DNA from: Streptomyces cinnamoneus
GTDB taxonomy: Bacteria > Actinomycetota > Actinomycetes > Streptomycetales > Streptomycetaceae
Reading direction: 5' to 3'
Length of the DNA: 64,000 nt
Assembly (NCBI RefSeq): GCF_002939475.1
Contig: NZ_PKFQ01000001.1
Coordinates: 2,480,001-2,544,000 of the forward strand
Positions 54,480-63,342 of the stretch are shown one piece after another (the stretch's first letter is position 1; each line of letters begins with the position of its first letter). Both the position numbers and the translations under genes were made by a program. A model generated the notes under the pieces. That model was not told the DNA's origin. It worked only from the letters and a program-made list of their open reading frames with translations, and searched no databases.

Positions 54480-55877
54480 ATGACCGTGAACTTTCCGCCG
54501 GACTTCCTGTGGGGCGCCGCCACCGCGGCGTACCAGATCGAGGGGGCGGCCCTGGAGGACGGGCGGACGCCCTCCATCTGGGACACCTTCTGCCGCACCC
54601 CCGGCAAGGTGCTGGGCGGGCACACCGGGGACACGGCCGCCGACCACTACCACCGCCGGCAGGAGGACGTGCGGCTGATGGCCGCGCTGGGCCTGGGCGC
54701 GTACCGCTTCTCGGTCTCCTGGCCGCGCGTGCAGCCCACCGGCCGGGGCCCGGCCGCCCGGCGCGGCCTGGACTTCTACCGGGCGCTCGTCGACGACCTC
54801 CTCGCGCACGGCATCCGGCCGGTGGTGACCCTCTACCACTGGGACCTGCCCCAGGAGCTGGAGACGGCCGGCGGCTGGCCCGCACGCGAGACCGCACTGC
54901 GCTTCGCCGACTACGCGCACCTCGTGGGCCTGGCGCTCGGCGACCGCGTCGAGCTGTGGACCACTCTCAACGAGCCCTGGTGCAGCGCCTTCCTGGGCTA
55001 CGCCTCGGGGGTCCACGCCCCCGGCCGGACGGACGACGAGGCAGCCCTGCGCGCCGCCCACCACCTCAACCTGGCCCACGGGCTCGGCGCCCAGGCGCTC
55101 CGCGCCGTGCTCCCCCCGGCGGCCCGGCTGTCGGTGACCCTCAACCCCGCCGCCGTCCGGGCCCACACGCCCTCCCCGGCGGACCTGGACGCTCAGCGGC
55201 GCATCGACGCCCTGGCCACCCGTATCTTCACCGGGCCCATGCTGCACGGCGCATACCCCGACGACCTGCTGGCCGACACGGCCGTGCTCACGGACTGGTC
55301 GTTCGTCCGCGACGGCGACACCGGCGTCATCAAGCACCCCCTCGACGCGCTGGGCGTCAACTACTACGCGCCCACCGTGGTGTCAGCCGCCACTGACGGC
55401 CGCCCCGTCCCCGGCGGCGAGCCCTCCCCCTGGCCGGGTGCCACGGGTGTGACCTTCCATCAGCCGCCGGGCAAGCGGACGGCGATGGACTGGGCGGTCG
55501 ACCCCACGGGCCTGCACGACCTGCTGATGCGCTTCACCCACGAGGCCCCCGGCCTGCCCCTGCTGGTCACCGAGAACGGCGCGGCGTACGACGACAAGCC
55601 GGACGCGGACGGCGCGGTGCACGACCCCGAGCGCATCGCCTACCTGCACGCCCACCTCGACGCGCTGTTGCGCGCCCTCGCGGACGGCGCCGACGTGCGC
55701 GGCTACTTCCTGTGGTCGCTCCTCGACAACTTCGAATGGGCGTACGGCTACAGCAAGCGGTTCGGCATGGTCTACGTCGACTACGCCACGCAGGCCCGCG
55801 TCCCCAAGTCCAGTGCGCGCTGGTACGCGCAGCTGATGCGCACGGGCCAGCTGCCGCCCTACCGCCGGGAGGGGTGA
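54480..55877 (+). CDS. bglC: GH1 beta-glucosidase
   Basis: 465-residue family 1 glycoside hydrolase. N-terminal [20 protein letters not shown]. Acid/base Glu in [22 protein letters not shown] near residue 163. HWDLPQ near 120. Nucleophile Glu in [13 protein letters not shown] near 361. Substrate/aglycone part [28 protein letters not shown] near 405-432. No signal peptide, so it cleaves imported cellobiose or cello-oligosaccharides in the cytoplasm. GGAG 7 bp upstream of ATG 54480. 41 bp after the permease, last in the operon; it converges on the SAM-fold gene with 18 bp between. Confidence 0.92.
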   Translation: MTVNFPPDFLWGAATAAYQIEGAALEDGRTPSIWDTFCRTPGKVLGGHTGDTAADHYHRRQEDVRLMAALGLGAYRFSVSWPRVQPTGRGPAARRGLDFYRALVDDLLAHGIRPVVTLYHWDLPQELETAGGWPARETALRFADYAHLVGLALGDRVELWTTLNEPWCSAFLGYASGVHAPGRTDDEAALRAAHHLNLAHGLGAQALRAVLPPAARLSVTLNPAAVRAHTPSPADLDAQRRIDALATRIFTGPMLHGAYPDDLLADTAVLTDWSFVRDGDTGVIKHPLDALGVNYYAPTVVSAATDGRPVPGGEPSPWPGATGVTFHQPPGKRTAMDWAVDPTGLHDLLMRFTHEAPGLPLLVTENGAAYDDKPDADGAVHDPERIAYLHAHLDALLRALADGADVRGYFLWSLLDNFEWAYGYSKRFGMVYVDYATQARVPKSSARWYAQLMRTGQLPPYRREG

Positions 55878-55895
55878 GGCGCCGGTGGCGAGGGG

Positions 55896-56765
55896 CTATT
55901 CGAAGACGGAGGGCGGCGGCGCCGGGGAGGGCCGGGCGCTCGCGTCGGTGACGGGTGCCGCCCCGCCCGTGAAGTCCTCCAGCGCGCGGCCGTGTTCGAC
56001 CCGCCCCTGGTGCGGGTCGGTGGCGGCGCGGCGGGTCAGCTCGGCGAGGGGCAGCTCGCGGTCGGAGGCCAGCAGCACGGCGTTGCCGAAGCGGCGCCCG
56101 CGGAGCACGGCCGGGTCGGCGGTCAGGCAGAGTTCGGGGAAGACGGTCCGCACGGTGGCCAGCTGGGCCTTGAGGTGGGTGAGGGGCGGTCCGTCGGCGA
56201 GGTTGGCGGCGTAGAAGCCGCCGGGTCGCAGCGCCCGCCGGACCTCCGCCACGAACTCGGCGCTGTTGAGGTGCGCCGGGGTGCGGGCGCCGCTGAAGAC
56301 GTCGGCGATGATCAGGTCGGCCCAGCCGTCCGGCACCTTGCCGAGACCCTCCCGGGCGTCGGTCGCACGCACCCGGATCCGCCAGGTGCCCTCCAGCGGC
56401 AGCTCGGACCGTATGAACTGCACGAGCGGCGCGTCGATCTCGACTATCTGCTGGGTCGACCGGGGCCGGGTGGCGGCGACGTACCGGGCGAGGGTGAAGG
56501 CGCCGCCGCCCAGGTGCACGGCCTGGACGGGCCTGCCGGGCGGTGCGACCAGGTCGGCGATGTGGCCGAGCCGCCGCTGGTAGGAGAAGTCCAGGTGAGC
56601 CGGGTCGTCCAGGTCCACGTGGGACTGCGGGGCCCCGTCGATCAGCAGCGTCCTGGCCCGGGGCCGGTCACGGTCCGGGACCAGCTCCGCGAGACCGCCC
56701 GCCACCTGCGCGGATATCGCTTCCGCCGCGCGTGCGCGCTCCTGTCTCCGCCTGCCCTTCGCCAT
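55896..56765 (-). CDS. Spermidine-synthase-like SAM-fold protein
   Basis: 289-residue Rossmann-fold protein of the spermidine synthase/methyltransferase superfamily. Motif I is QAVHLGGGAFTLARYVAATRP near residue 85 and the acidic loop IVEIDAPLVQFIRSEL near 112. DGWADLIIADVFSGARTPAHLNS near 145 is the catalytic-site segment. It lacks the Asp pattern of true spermidine synthases, so polyamine synthesis is doubtful; such actinobacterial proteins are common, of unknown substrate. The first 25 residues are very basic. Its start ATG 56765 gives MAKGRRRQERARAAEA. Confidence 0.72.
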   Translation of the reverse strand: MAKGRRRQERARAAEAISAQVAGGLAELVPDRDRPRARTLLIDGAPQSHVDLDDPAHLDFSYQRRLGHIADLVAPPGRPVQAVHLGGGAFTLARYVAATRPRSTQQIVEIDAPLVQFIRSELPLEGTWRIRVRATDAREGLGKVPDGWADLIIADVFSGARTPAHLNSAEFVAEVRRALRPGGFYAANLADGPPLTHLKAQLATVRTVFPELCLTADPAVLRGRRFGNAVLLASDRELPLAELTRRAATDPHQGRVEHGRALEDFTGGAAPVTDASARPSPAPPPSVFE

Positions 56766-56812
56766 CCGTCCAGTATCGCCGGTGGCGGCGGGTGCCCTCG
56801 CCCGGGCGGGAC

Positions 56813-57259
56813 CTAACGGCAGCGGTCGACGGCCTCGATGGTGCGGGCCGCCTCGCCGAGGGCGGCGCGCAGCACGGCCGGGTCGGTGGCGGAGGCGTAG
56901 GCGGCGTCGGGGGCCACGAGCCAGCCGGTGCCGTTGACGGGGGGCTCGGCGACGGGGCCCAGGCGCAGGCCCCGGCCGTGGGTCTGGGTGCAGGCGCTGC
57001 CGGGGACGTCCCAGGCGGCGGCGGTGCCGGCCGGGACGAGGAAGCCGAGGGTGTCGCAGTCGCCGTCGTGCAGCACGGGTCCGACGCCGTCGCGCAGCCG
57101 CAGGATGTCCACCGCCTCCAAGCCCTGGCGGGCGGGGACGGTGACGAGGTCGCAGGGCCCCGCCTCGGTCGCTACCCCGGCCGACGGGCTGTGGTCCTGA
57201 CGCGGCTGGTGCAGGGCCGTCGTCCGCGAGCCGCCGATGTCCACTCCGGCCTCCACCAC
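56813..57259 (-). CDS. Conserved hypothetical protein
   Basis: 148-residue soluble protein without recognised domain. Three cysteines (GPCDLV, GDCDTL, SACTQ, plus C-terminal DRC) and several Asp/His patches (LHDGDCDTLGFLVPAGTAAAWDVPGSACTQTHG) are visible, with a helical end (AVLRAALGEAARTIEAVDRC). GTG 57259 has GAGGAGGG 8 bp upstream. It is 47 bp upstream of the SAM-fold gene on the same strand, so probably an operon, and divergent from the HTH-TPR regulator. Confidence 0.6.
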   Translation of the reverse strand: MVEAGVDIGGSRTTALHQPRQDHSPSAGVATEAGPCDLVTVPARQGLEAVDILRLRDGVGPVLHDGDCDTLGFLVPAGTAAAWDVPGSACTQTHGRGLRLGPVAEPPVNGTGWLVAPDAAYASATDPAVLRAALGEAARTIEAVDRCR

Positions 57260-57519
57260 GGGAAACCCTCCTCACGCCGTGCCGCTCCGCGTCGAGCGCG
57301 CTCAAGGGGTTCAACGGCCCGGGCGCGTCAACGGCTACGGCGCCATGCCGCCGCAAAGGATGGCAGTTCATGGCGGATCGCAGGTGGGATATCCGTTTTG
57401 TAGCCAAACCAGGTGTAGTCGTCCCGCCACAGCCGGTACGGTCGTCACGCCACACGGCAGCACAGCCGCCCGCTCCGCGGGGTGCCCGCGAAGCGGCTCG
57501 CCACGGAGAGGGTCCGGCC

Positions 57520-58896
57520 ATGGCGTCGCCCCACGCGTCCTCGTCCCCCCGTCCGAACACCGCCTTCCGGGAGCTGCGAGGGCAGCGCTCACCTGGGGAG
57601 TTCGCGGCGGCCGTGCGCCGGGCCGCCCGTGAGATCGGCGAGCACGTCTCGTGTGACGCGCGCTACGTCGGCCGCGTCGAGTCCGGCGAGATCCGCTGTC
57701 CCAACTACGCCTACGAGCGGGTGTTCCGGCACATGTTCCCCGGCCGGGACCTGGCGGACATGGGCTTCGCCCCGCGTGAGGCGGTGCGCGGACGGGGGGC
57801 GCGCAAGAAGGGCTCCGCGCCCCCCGGGCATTCCGAGAGCCCCGCCGAAAGCCGTACCCCCCGTGCGGCGGACAGCTCCACCGAGAGCAGCAAGGAGAGC
57901 GACGTGCGGCGTCGCGCGTTCATGACCTCCGGTACGGCCGCCGTGGCCGCCGTCTCCCTGGGCGGCGCCCCGCCCGCCCGTGCGCAGCGCCGCGCGGGCG
58001 AGAGCGAGGCGCTGGCCGTGGAGCAGGCGGTCCGGCGCATCCGGCTGCTCGACGACCGGCACGGCGCGGACGGCCTCTACCGGCGCGCCAACCGGCCGCT
58101 GAAGGCGGCGTACGAACTGCTCGACGCGAAGACGCGGCGGCAGTCCGTGGCCGACCGGCTGCACGCGGGCGCGGGCGAGCTGGCGATCTCGGTGGGCTGG
58201 CTGGCCCACGACTCGGGCCGGTTCGCCGACGCCCGCTCCCACTACGCGGAGGCCCTGGCCACCGCCCGGGTGGCCGGCGACCCGGCGCTGGAGGCGCACG
58301 CCTTCTGCAACACCGCCTTCCTCGCCCGGGACGCGGGCCGCCCGCGCGAGGCCGTACGGGCCGCCCAGGCGGCCCAGCGGGCGGGGCGGCAGCTGGGCTC
58401 GGCACGGCTGATGTCCCTGCTGGCGCTGCGGGAGGCGGGTGGCTGGGCGCGGCTGGAGGACCGGCCCGCCTGCGAGGAGGCGCTGCTGCGGGCCCGGGCG
58501 CTGTTCGAGCGCGGGCGGAGCGACGCCGACCCGGAGTGGATGACCTTCTTCGGGGAGGCCGAGCTGGAGGGCCTGGAGGCCCAGTGCTGGTCGGCCCTCG
58601 GCGACTGGCGCCGCGCGGCGGACCACGCGGAGCGGGCGGTCGCCCTCCAGGACCGGCACTTCACGCGCAACATCGCGCTGTACACCGCCCAGCTGGCGAG
58701 CGACCTGGCGCGCGACGGCGCCGCGGAGGAGGCGGCCGCCGCGGGCGGGCGGGCCCTGGAGCTGCTGGACCAGGTGCAGTCGGCCCGCATCCGGACGATG
58801 CTGACGGCCACCGCGCGCGTGCTGCGGCGGTACGCGGCGAACCCCGCGGTCGCGGAGTTCCTCACCCGCCACGCGGCGGCGGCGCAGACGGTCTAG
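57520..58896 (+). CDS. HTH-TPR regulatory protein with internal twin-arginine segment
   Basis: 458 residues. An N-terminal XRE-like DNA-binding region covers about residues 12-75 (RELRGQRSPGEFAAAVRRAA, DARYVGRVESGEI, YERVFRHMF). A Ser/Glu-rich linker follows. At about 129-155, RRRAFMTSGTAAVAAVSLGG and PPARA read like a twin-arginine signal (RR-x-F, hydrophobic core, AxA) placed inside the protein. The rest is tetratricopeptide-like helices (LAISVGWLAHDSGRFADARSHYAEALATAR near 225 and repeats to 430). Proteins of this layout regulate development in Streptomyces. ATG 57520 follows GGAGAG; a further-upstream ATG 57370 is in frame. TAG stop in CTAG. Confidence 0.75.
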   Translation: MASPHASSSPRPNTAFRELRGQRSPGEFAAAVRRAAREIGEHVSCDARYVGRVESGEIRCPNYAYERVFRHMFPGRDLADMGFAPREAVRGRGARKKGSAPPGHSESPAESRTPRAADSSTESSKESDVRRRAFMTSGTAAVAAVSLGGAPPARAQRRAGESEALAVEQAVRRIRLLDDRHGADGLYRRANRPLKAAYELLDAKTRRQSVADRLHAGAGELAISVGWLAHDSGRFADARSHYAEALATARVAGDPALEAHAFCNTAFLARDAGRPREAVRAAQAAQRAGRQLGSARLMSLLALREAGGWARLEDRPACEEALLRARALFERGRSDADPEWMTFFGEAELEGLEAQCWSALGDWRRAADHAERAVALQDRHFTRNIALYTAQLASDLARDGAAEEAAAAGGRALELLDQVQSARIRTMLTATARVLRRYAANPAVAEFLTRHAAAAQTV

Positions 58897-58910
58897 GGAC
58901 GCCCGCCCTC

Positions 58911-59504
58911 CTACGCCAGGTGGCCGGTGTCGTTCCAGCGCTCCAGCGCGGGCGCCCCGTAGGCCCAGCCGAGGATGGACAGCGAGGTGGGGTCCAGGCG
59001 GATGCGGGAGCCGAAGAAGATGTCCTCGCCCAGCCAGCGGGCGGCGATCGTGCGCAGGATGTGGCCGTGGGCGAAGACCAGCACGTCCCGGTCCGCCGAG
59101 CGGGCCCACGCCACGACCTCGTCCGCCCGCGCCGTGACCTCCGCCATGGTCTCCCCCTCGGGGACCCCGTCGCGCCAGATGAGCCAGTCGGGACGGCCGG
59201 CCTTGATCTCGGCCGGGGTCATGCCCTCGTACGCGCCGTAGTCCCACTCCATCAGCGCGTCCCAGTCGGCGGCCCGGTCGCCGAAGCCGGCCAGCTCGCA
59301 GGTCTCCTTGGCGCGCACCAGCGGGCTGGTGCGGACCTCGGTGTCCGGAAGGGCGTCCCAGGGCGCGCGGTGCAGCCGCTCGCCCAGCAGCTTGGCGCCG
59401 CGCCGCCCCTCGTCGAGGAGCGGGATGTCCGTGCGGCCGGTGTGCTTCCCGGACAGCGACCACTCCGTCTGTCCGTGCCGGGCCAGCAGGATGCGCGGTG
59501 CCAT
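58911..59504 (-). CDS. Histidine phosphatase family protein
   Basis: 197-residue histidine (phosphoglycerate-mutase-like) phosphatase. The phosphorylated histidine is in [24 protein letters not shown] at about residues 5-29. [18 protein letters not shown] near 57, [17 protein letters not shown] near 85 (acid residue) and [18 protein letters not shown] near 142 (second catalytic His) complete the site. Substrate unknown; alternatives include a broad phosphatase or a phosphoglycerate mutase-like enzyme. ATG 59504 follows GAGGAG. Convergent with the HTH-TPR gene (14 bp between). Confidence 0.88.
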   Translation of the reverse strand: MAPRILLARHGQTEWSLSGKHTGRTDIPLLDEGRRGAKLLGERLHRAPWDALPDTEVRTSPLVRAKETCELAGFGDRAADWDALMEWDYGAYEGMTPAEIKAGRPDWLIWRDGVPEGETMAEVTARADEVVAWARSADRDVLVFAHGHILRTIAARWLGEDIFFGSRIRLDPTSLSILGWAYGAPALERWNDTGHLA

Positions 59505-59712
59505 GCGAGGGCTCCTCAAGATGTGCGGGGACTTTCCGTCTCCATCATCACTCACGTCACCCGGAGGCAACCTTCGCGCCGGAGCAGGCGTCTCCTCACC
59601 CGCGCCTTGCGGGATCCGAGGAAGGCGCGGGGCGGTGTGCGTGCGCCGCGGCGTACGCCGTACGGTTGCATATCGCCCTTGTCGGCCGCCTGAACCCCTG
59701 GAGAGCCTTCCG

Positions 59713-60705
59713 ATGTACCGCACCGCACCACTGGGGAAGCGGCCGCGCTGGTGGACCGAGCTGCCGCTCATCGCCGTGGTGTACGGGCTCTACACGGCGG
59801 GCCGGCTGCTGGTCCGGGGCGACGTGCAGTCGGCCGTGGATCACGGGCTGTCGATCCTCGATTTTGAAAAAACGTTCCGAATAAACTTCGAGCACCCGCT
59901 CAACCGGCTGTTCACCGATCATCCGTTGCTCGGCATACCCGCCGACTTCGCCTACGCCTCCCTCCACTACCTGCTGACCCCGGCCCTCCTGGTCTGGCTG
60001 TTCAGGCGCCGGCCGGAGCACTACCGCAAGCTGCGGACCTGGCTGCTGGCGTCCACCCTCATCGGCCTCATAGGTTTCACCCTCCTTCCCACCTGCCCGC
60101 CCCGCCTCCTCGACGAGGGTGTGGGCTTCATCGACACGATGCGCCAGTACTCGGAGTACGGCTGGTGGGGCGGCGACGCCAGCGCCCCGCGCGGACTCGG
60201 CGGGATGACCAACCAGTACGCGGCCATGCCGAGCCTCCACGTGGGCTGGGCCCTGTGGTGCGGGGCCGTGCTCTGGCGCCACACGCGTTCCGGCTGGGGC
60301 AAGGCCCTGGGCGTGCTCTACCCGCTGCTCATCACCCTCGTGGTCATGGGCACCGCCAACCACTACTTCCTGGACGCCGCCGCCGGTGCCGCTGTCATGG
60401 GCGCCGGCTACCTGCTGGCCGGCCCTGTGCTGCGGCTCACCGACCACGTCCGCAGCCGCTTCACCCACCCGGTGGCCGGGAAAACCACCGAGGCGGACGC
60501 GGCTGTCAGTGGCGGATGCGAGACTTCGGCGGGTACAGCGCTTCCCCGGACGACCGCCCCCGGCTCCCCGGCCGGAGCCGGCCGCCCGGGAGCGCCGGAG
60601 ACACTTCGCGAGGCGGACGCCAGTGACCACCACATCCCCCGACAGCAGGCCCGGGGCGAAGCCGGAGAGGGCAGCCCCGACAGCGCTGCGACAGCGGCTC
60701 GCTGA
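59713..60705 (+). CDS. PAP2-family membrane phosphatase
   Basis: 330-residue integral membrane protein of the PAP2 superfamily (Aur1/Ipt1-like, inositol-phosphoceramide-synthase-type). About six helices lie in residues 15-255. The active-site motifs are [12 protein letters not shown] near 123 (variant C1), [13 protein letters not shown] near 170 (C2, catalytic His) and [19 protein letters not shown] near 215 (C3). It may dephosphorylate or exchange lipid phosphates. The C-terminal about 75 residues are Pro/Thr/Ala/Gly-rich and hydrophilic, and the last 83 bp overlap the start of the nuclease gene in another frame. ATG 59713 has GGAGAG 8 bp upstream. Confidence 0.85.
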   Translation: MYRTAPLGKRPRWWTELPLIAVVYGLYTAGRLLVRGDVQSAVDHGLSILDFEKTFRINFEHPLNRLFTDHPLLGIPADFAYASLHYLLTPALLVWLFRRRPEHYRKLRTWLLASTLIGLIGFTLLPTCPPRLLDEGVGFIDTMRQYSEYGWWGGDASAPRGLGGMTNQYAAMPSLHVGWALWCGAVLWRHTRSGWGKALGVLYPLLITLVVMGTANHYFLDAAAGAAVMGAGYLLAGPVLRLTDHVRSRFTHPVAGKTTEADAAVSGGCETSAGTALPRTTAPGSPAGAGRPGAPETLREADASDHHIPRQQARGEAGEGSPDSAATAAR

Positions 60706-61807
60706 GCTGCGCGGCCCGGCCGCGCCCGTTCCCCTGGACGCCCGCGCCCTCGCGGCGCTGGCCGCGAACCCCGGCTGCCACCGCCGGGCCCTGCTCGACG
60801 GCGCCGGGGTGGACAAGGGCGCGCTGGCGCGGGCGCTGGGCGCGCCGGCCGCGTTCGGCCAGTCACAGTTCGCCTTCGTCCGCGGCCATTCCTTCGAGGC
60901 GCGCGTCAAGGCCGACGGCGGCGCGGAGCTGATCCGGCTGCTGCACGAGCGGCTCGCCGACGGCACGCCCGTGCCCGGCCCGGACGACGTCGACGTGCCC
61001 GACCTCTCCGCCGCCGGCCCCGAGGGGCGTACGGCCCGCACGGCCCTCGCCCTGCGCGAGGCCACCGCCGCCGGGCGGTGGGCCCTGCTGGACCATCCCC
61101 TGCTGGCCCTGACCGTCGGGGGCACGCCCGCGTATCTGGAGCCGGACGCAGTGGTCGTCCACCCCGACGGCGGCTGGACCGTCGTGGAGATCAAGTCCTT
61201 CGCGATGATCGACGGCGCGGCCGACTCCGCGAAGGTGGGTGCGGCCGCGCGGCAGGCGGCGGTGTACGTCCTCGCCCTGGAGGGCGTCGCCGAGCACGCC
61301 GCCGAGCACGCCGCGGTGCGCCACCGGGCGCTGCTGGTCTGCCCCCGGAACTTCTCCAACGTCCCGGCCGCCGCGCTCGTGGACGTCCGCAAGCAGCTGT
61401 CCACGACCCGGCGTCAGCTCGCGCGGCTGACCCAGGTGGCGGACCTGGCCGCCGCGCTGCCCGAGGGCACGACCTTCGACCTGTGCCTGGCCGACGACGG
61501 CCGCACCGCGACCCGGCCCGAGAAGGAGCTCGCGGCCGCGGTCGACGCCGTCGCCGCGGCGTACGCCCCGGAGTGCCTGGCCGCGTGCGAGCTGGCCTTC
61601 CACTGCCGCGCCCGGGCCCGGGAGGCGGACGCGGTGCAGGCCCTCGGCCGTGCCGTCCGCTCCGAGCTGGGCTCCCTGACGACCGTCGAGTCGGTCCTGG
61701 CCGCGGCGCGGGGGGAGGCCGGCGACCCCGGCGACCCCACGGTCGCGGCCCTGCGCCGGGCTCAGGCCCTGCGGGCGGAGGCCCTGGCGGGGGCGGCATG
61801 TCGCTGA
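60623..61807 (+). CDS. Predicted Fe-S RecB-family nuclease (Cas4/AddB/Dna2-like)
   Basis: 394 residues with the full motif order of iron-sulfur RecB (PD-(D/E)XK) nucleases. Cys52 in NPGCHRRALLDG, His89 in FVRGHSFEARV, Asp175 in LEPDAVVV, Glu189/Lys191 in VVEIKSF, Gln211 to Tyr215 (QAAVY, the QxxxY motif) and a C-terminal cluster Cys318, Cys322, Cys328 (C-x3-C-x5-C in PECLAACELAFHCRA). By family, the four cysteines would hold a 4Fe-4S cluster and the D/E/K/H set two metal ions for DNA cleavage. GTG 60623 has GAGGCGGACG upstream and starts inside the PAP2 gene (83-bp overlap). It overlaps the next gene by 10 bp. First gene of the nuclease-helicase operon. Confidence 0.78.
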   Translation: MTTTSPDSRPGAKPERAAPTALRQRLAELRGPAAPVPLDARALAALAANPGCHRRALLDGAGVDKGALARALGAPAAFGQSQFAFVRGHSFEARVKADGGAELIRLLHERLADGTPVPGPDDVDVPDLSAAGPEGRTARTALALREATAAGRWALLDHPLLALTVGGTPAYLEPDAVVVHPDGGWTVVEIKSFAMIDGAADSAKVGAAARQAAVYVLALEGVAEHAAEHAAVRHRALLVCPRNFSNVPAAALVDVRKQLSTTRRQLARLTQVADLAAALPEGTTFDLCLADDGRTATRPEKELAAAVDAVAAAYAPECLAACELAFHCRARAREADAVQALGRAVRSELGSLTTVESVLAAARGEAGDPGDPTVAALRRAQALRAEALAGAACR

Positions 61808-63342
61808 TCAGCACGCTCGCGCGCCTGGAGGCCGTGCGGGAGGGACGGGCCCGGCCGCTGGCCACCGTGCGGCACCGGCACCTGGCGGCGCGGCCCGTGG
61901 TGTTCGTGCCGCTGACCACCGCCGGTGAGACGGGTGCTCCGCTCGGGGCGATGGTGGGCACCGACCGGCGGGCGCCCCGGCTGCTGGTCGTGCCGCAGCC
62001 GCGCGACCGCGACCTGCGGTCGGCGTTCCTCGCCGAGCTGGCCGAGGTGATGCTGCCCCTCGTCGAGGAGTTCGGCGACGTGGTCGAGCCGGAGCTGCGC
62101 AAGGAGACCGACCCGGAGACGGGCGAGAAGGTGACCGTGGAGGTCGAGCTGTGCGCCGACGCGCCACAGCTGCTCGTGCCCGGCGCGGCGGGCGTGGAGT
62201 ACGTCCGCCTGCTCGGCCGTTCCATGCGGTTCCGGCGCACCGCCGAGCAGGAGCCGGAGGCTCCGCATCCCGCTCCCCCGCGGGTGCCGCTGCTGGGGCG
62301 GTGGCTGACGCACTTCGGCGAGCGGGCCCGCGTGCCCGGTTCGTCGCTGCTGCTGGCGATGACCCAGCTGCTCGGCCGGCACTGGGCGACGGGCCAGAGC
62401 GTGCTGGAGGACCAGCACCTGGGCGCCCTGCTCGCCTGGATCGATCCCCCCGCGGGGCTCTCCGCCCCCGAGGCCGCCCTCCGCGCCGAGCTGGCCCGCC
62501 ACCCCGACGGACAGCTGGTCCACCCGCCCGCCGGCCCCGCCACGGACCCGGCCTTCGACAACGCCCTCCTGGCCCCCGCCCTCGCCCGCCACGACGCCGG
62601 CGTGCCCGGGGCGGGCGAGGAGATCCGCTCCCTGCTGGAAGCACAGCTGCGCCCGACGTGGGACGCCGTCTGGCAGGGCGTCGACCTGCTGCGCGCCCTG
62701 CCCGAGGGGGCGCACGTCGCCGAGCGCTGGAAGCGCGACCGCTGGTCGTACACCGCGCACCGCGACCGCGTACGGGCCGGGGAGCCCCCTCAGCCGCGGC
62801 GGGACGACGCCGTGACCGCCGCCCGCAAGCTCGCCGCCCGCGAGGGCGCGCAGGCCCAGCTCGACGCCCAGGAGGCGCTGGACGACCCGCTGGTGATGGC
62901 CGCCCGGCGGCTGGCCGGCGAGGCGTTCGCCGGGGAGGTGACGGCCGTGGTGATGGAGTACTCGCAGGCCAAGGTGCCCCGCCCCCGGCCGCTGGTGACC
63001 GTCCGCACGGAGGACGCCCCGCACCTGTCCGAGGGCGTGAAGCTGCACCGGGCGCTGCCGGACGGCAGGTCCCAGCCGGCGGAGTTCGTGGGCCCGGCGG
63101 AGTCCGGGCCGGGCGGCGCCGGTCTGACCGTGCGGCTGACGGGCGGCATGGGGCGGGGCAGGGAGCCCGATCCCGGCACGGTGCCGGAGCCCGGCGACCG
63201 GGTGTGCTGGACCCTCTTCGAGCACGCGCCGCGGGGCGGACCCGAGCTGCCCGGGCCCGAGCGGACGCCGTGGACCCACGGCGGCCCGCCGGCCGCTCCC
63301 GACGACACCCCCGACCCGGTGACCGCGGAGGACCACCTGTGA
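61798..63342 (+). CDS. Unrecognised protein between nuclease and helicase
   Basis: 514 residues, soluble. The N-terminal half has alternating beta and helix (AARPVVFVPLTTAGETGAPLGAM, RRAPRLLVVPQPRDRDLRSAFLAELAEV) and several acidic helices; the middle (about 250-345) is helical (RRHWATG, EEIRSLLEAQLRPTWDAVWQGVDLLRALP, ERWKRDRWSYTAHRDRV). The C-terminal about 120 residues (EVTAVVMEYSQAKVPRPRPLVTVRTEDAP to PEPGDRVCWTLFEH) look beta-rich, like the OB/1B-type beta-barrel that precedes helicase domains in UPF1/Dna2 proteins. I recognise no catalytic motif. It overlaps the nuclease by 10 bp and the helicase by 4 bp (GTGA). Probably an adaptor or the missing N-terminal part of the helicase (inference). 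Confidence 0.6.
   Translation: MSLISTLARLEAVREGRARPLATVRHRHLAARPVVFVPLTTAGETGAPLGAMVGTDRRAPRLLVVPQPRDRDLRSAFLAELAEVMLPLVEEFGDVVEPELRKETDPETGEKVTVEVELCADAPQLLVPGAAGVEYVRLLGRSMRFRRTAEQEPEAPHPAPPRVPLLGRWLTHFGERARVPGSSLLLAMTQLLGRHWATGQSVLEDQHLGALLAWIDPPAGLSAPEAALRAELARHPDGQLVHPPAGPATDPAFDNALLAPALARHDAGVPGAGEEIRSLLEAQLRPTWDAVWQGVDLLRALPEGAHVAERWKRDRWSYTAHRDRVRAGEPPQPRRDDAVTAARKLAAREGAQAQLDAQEALDDPLVMAARRLAGEAFAGEVTAVVMEYSQAKVPRPRPLVTVRTEDAPHLSEGVKLHRALPDGRSQPAEFVGPAESGPGGAGLTVRLTGGMGRGREPDPGTVPEPGDRVCWTLFEHAPRGGPELPGPERTPWTHGGPPAAPDDTPDPVTAEDHL

Noticed and set aside
60623..61807. Calling the Fe-S nuclease Cas4
   Set aside because: No cas genes or repeats are present; the motif set is shared by AddB and Dna2 nucleases, and the adjacent UPF1-like helicase favours the Dna2-like reading.
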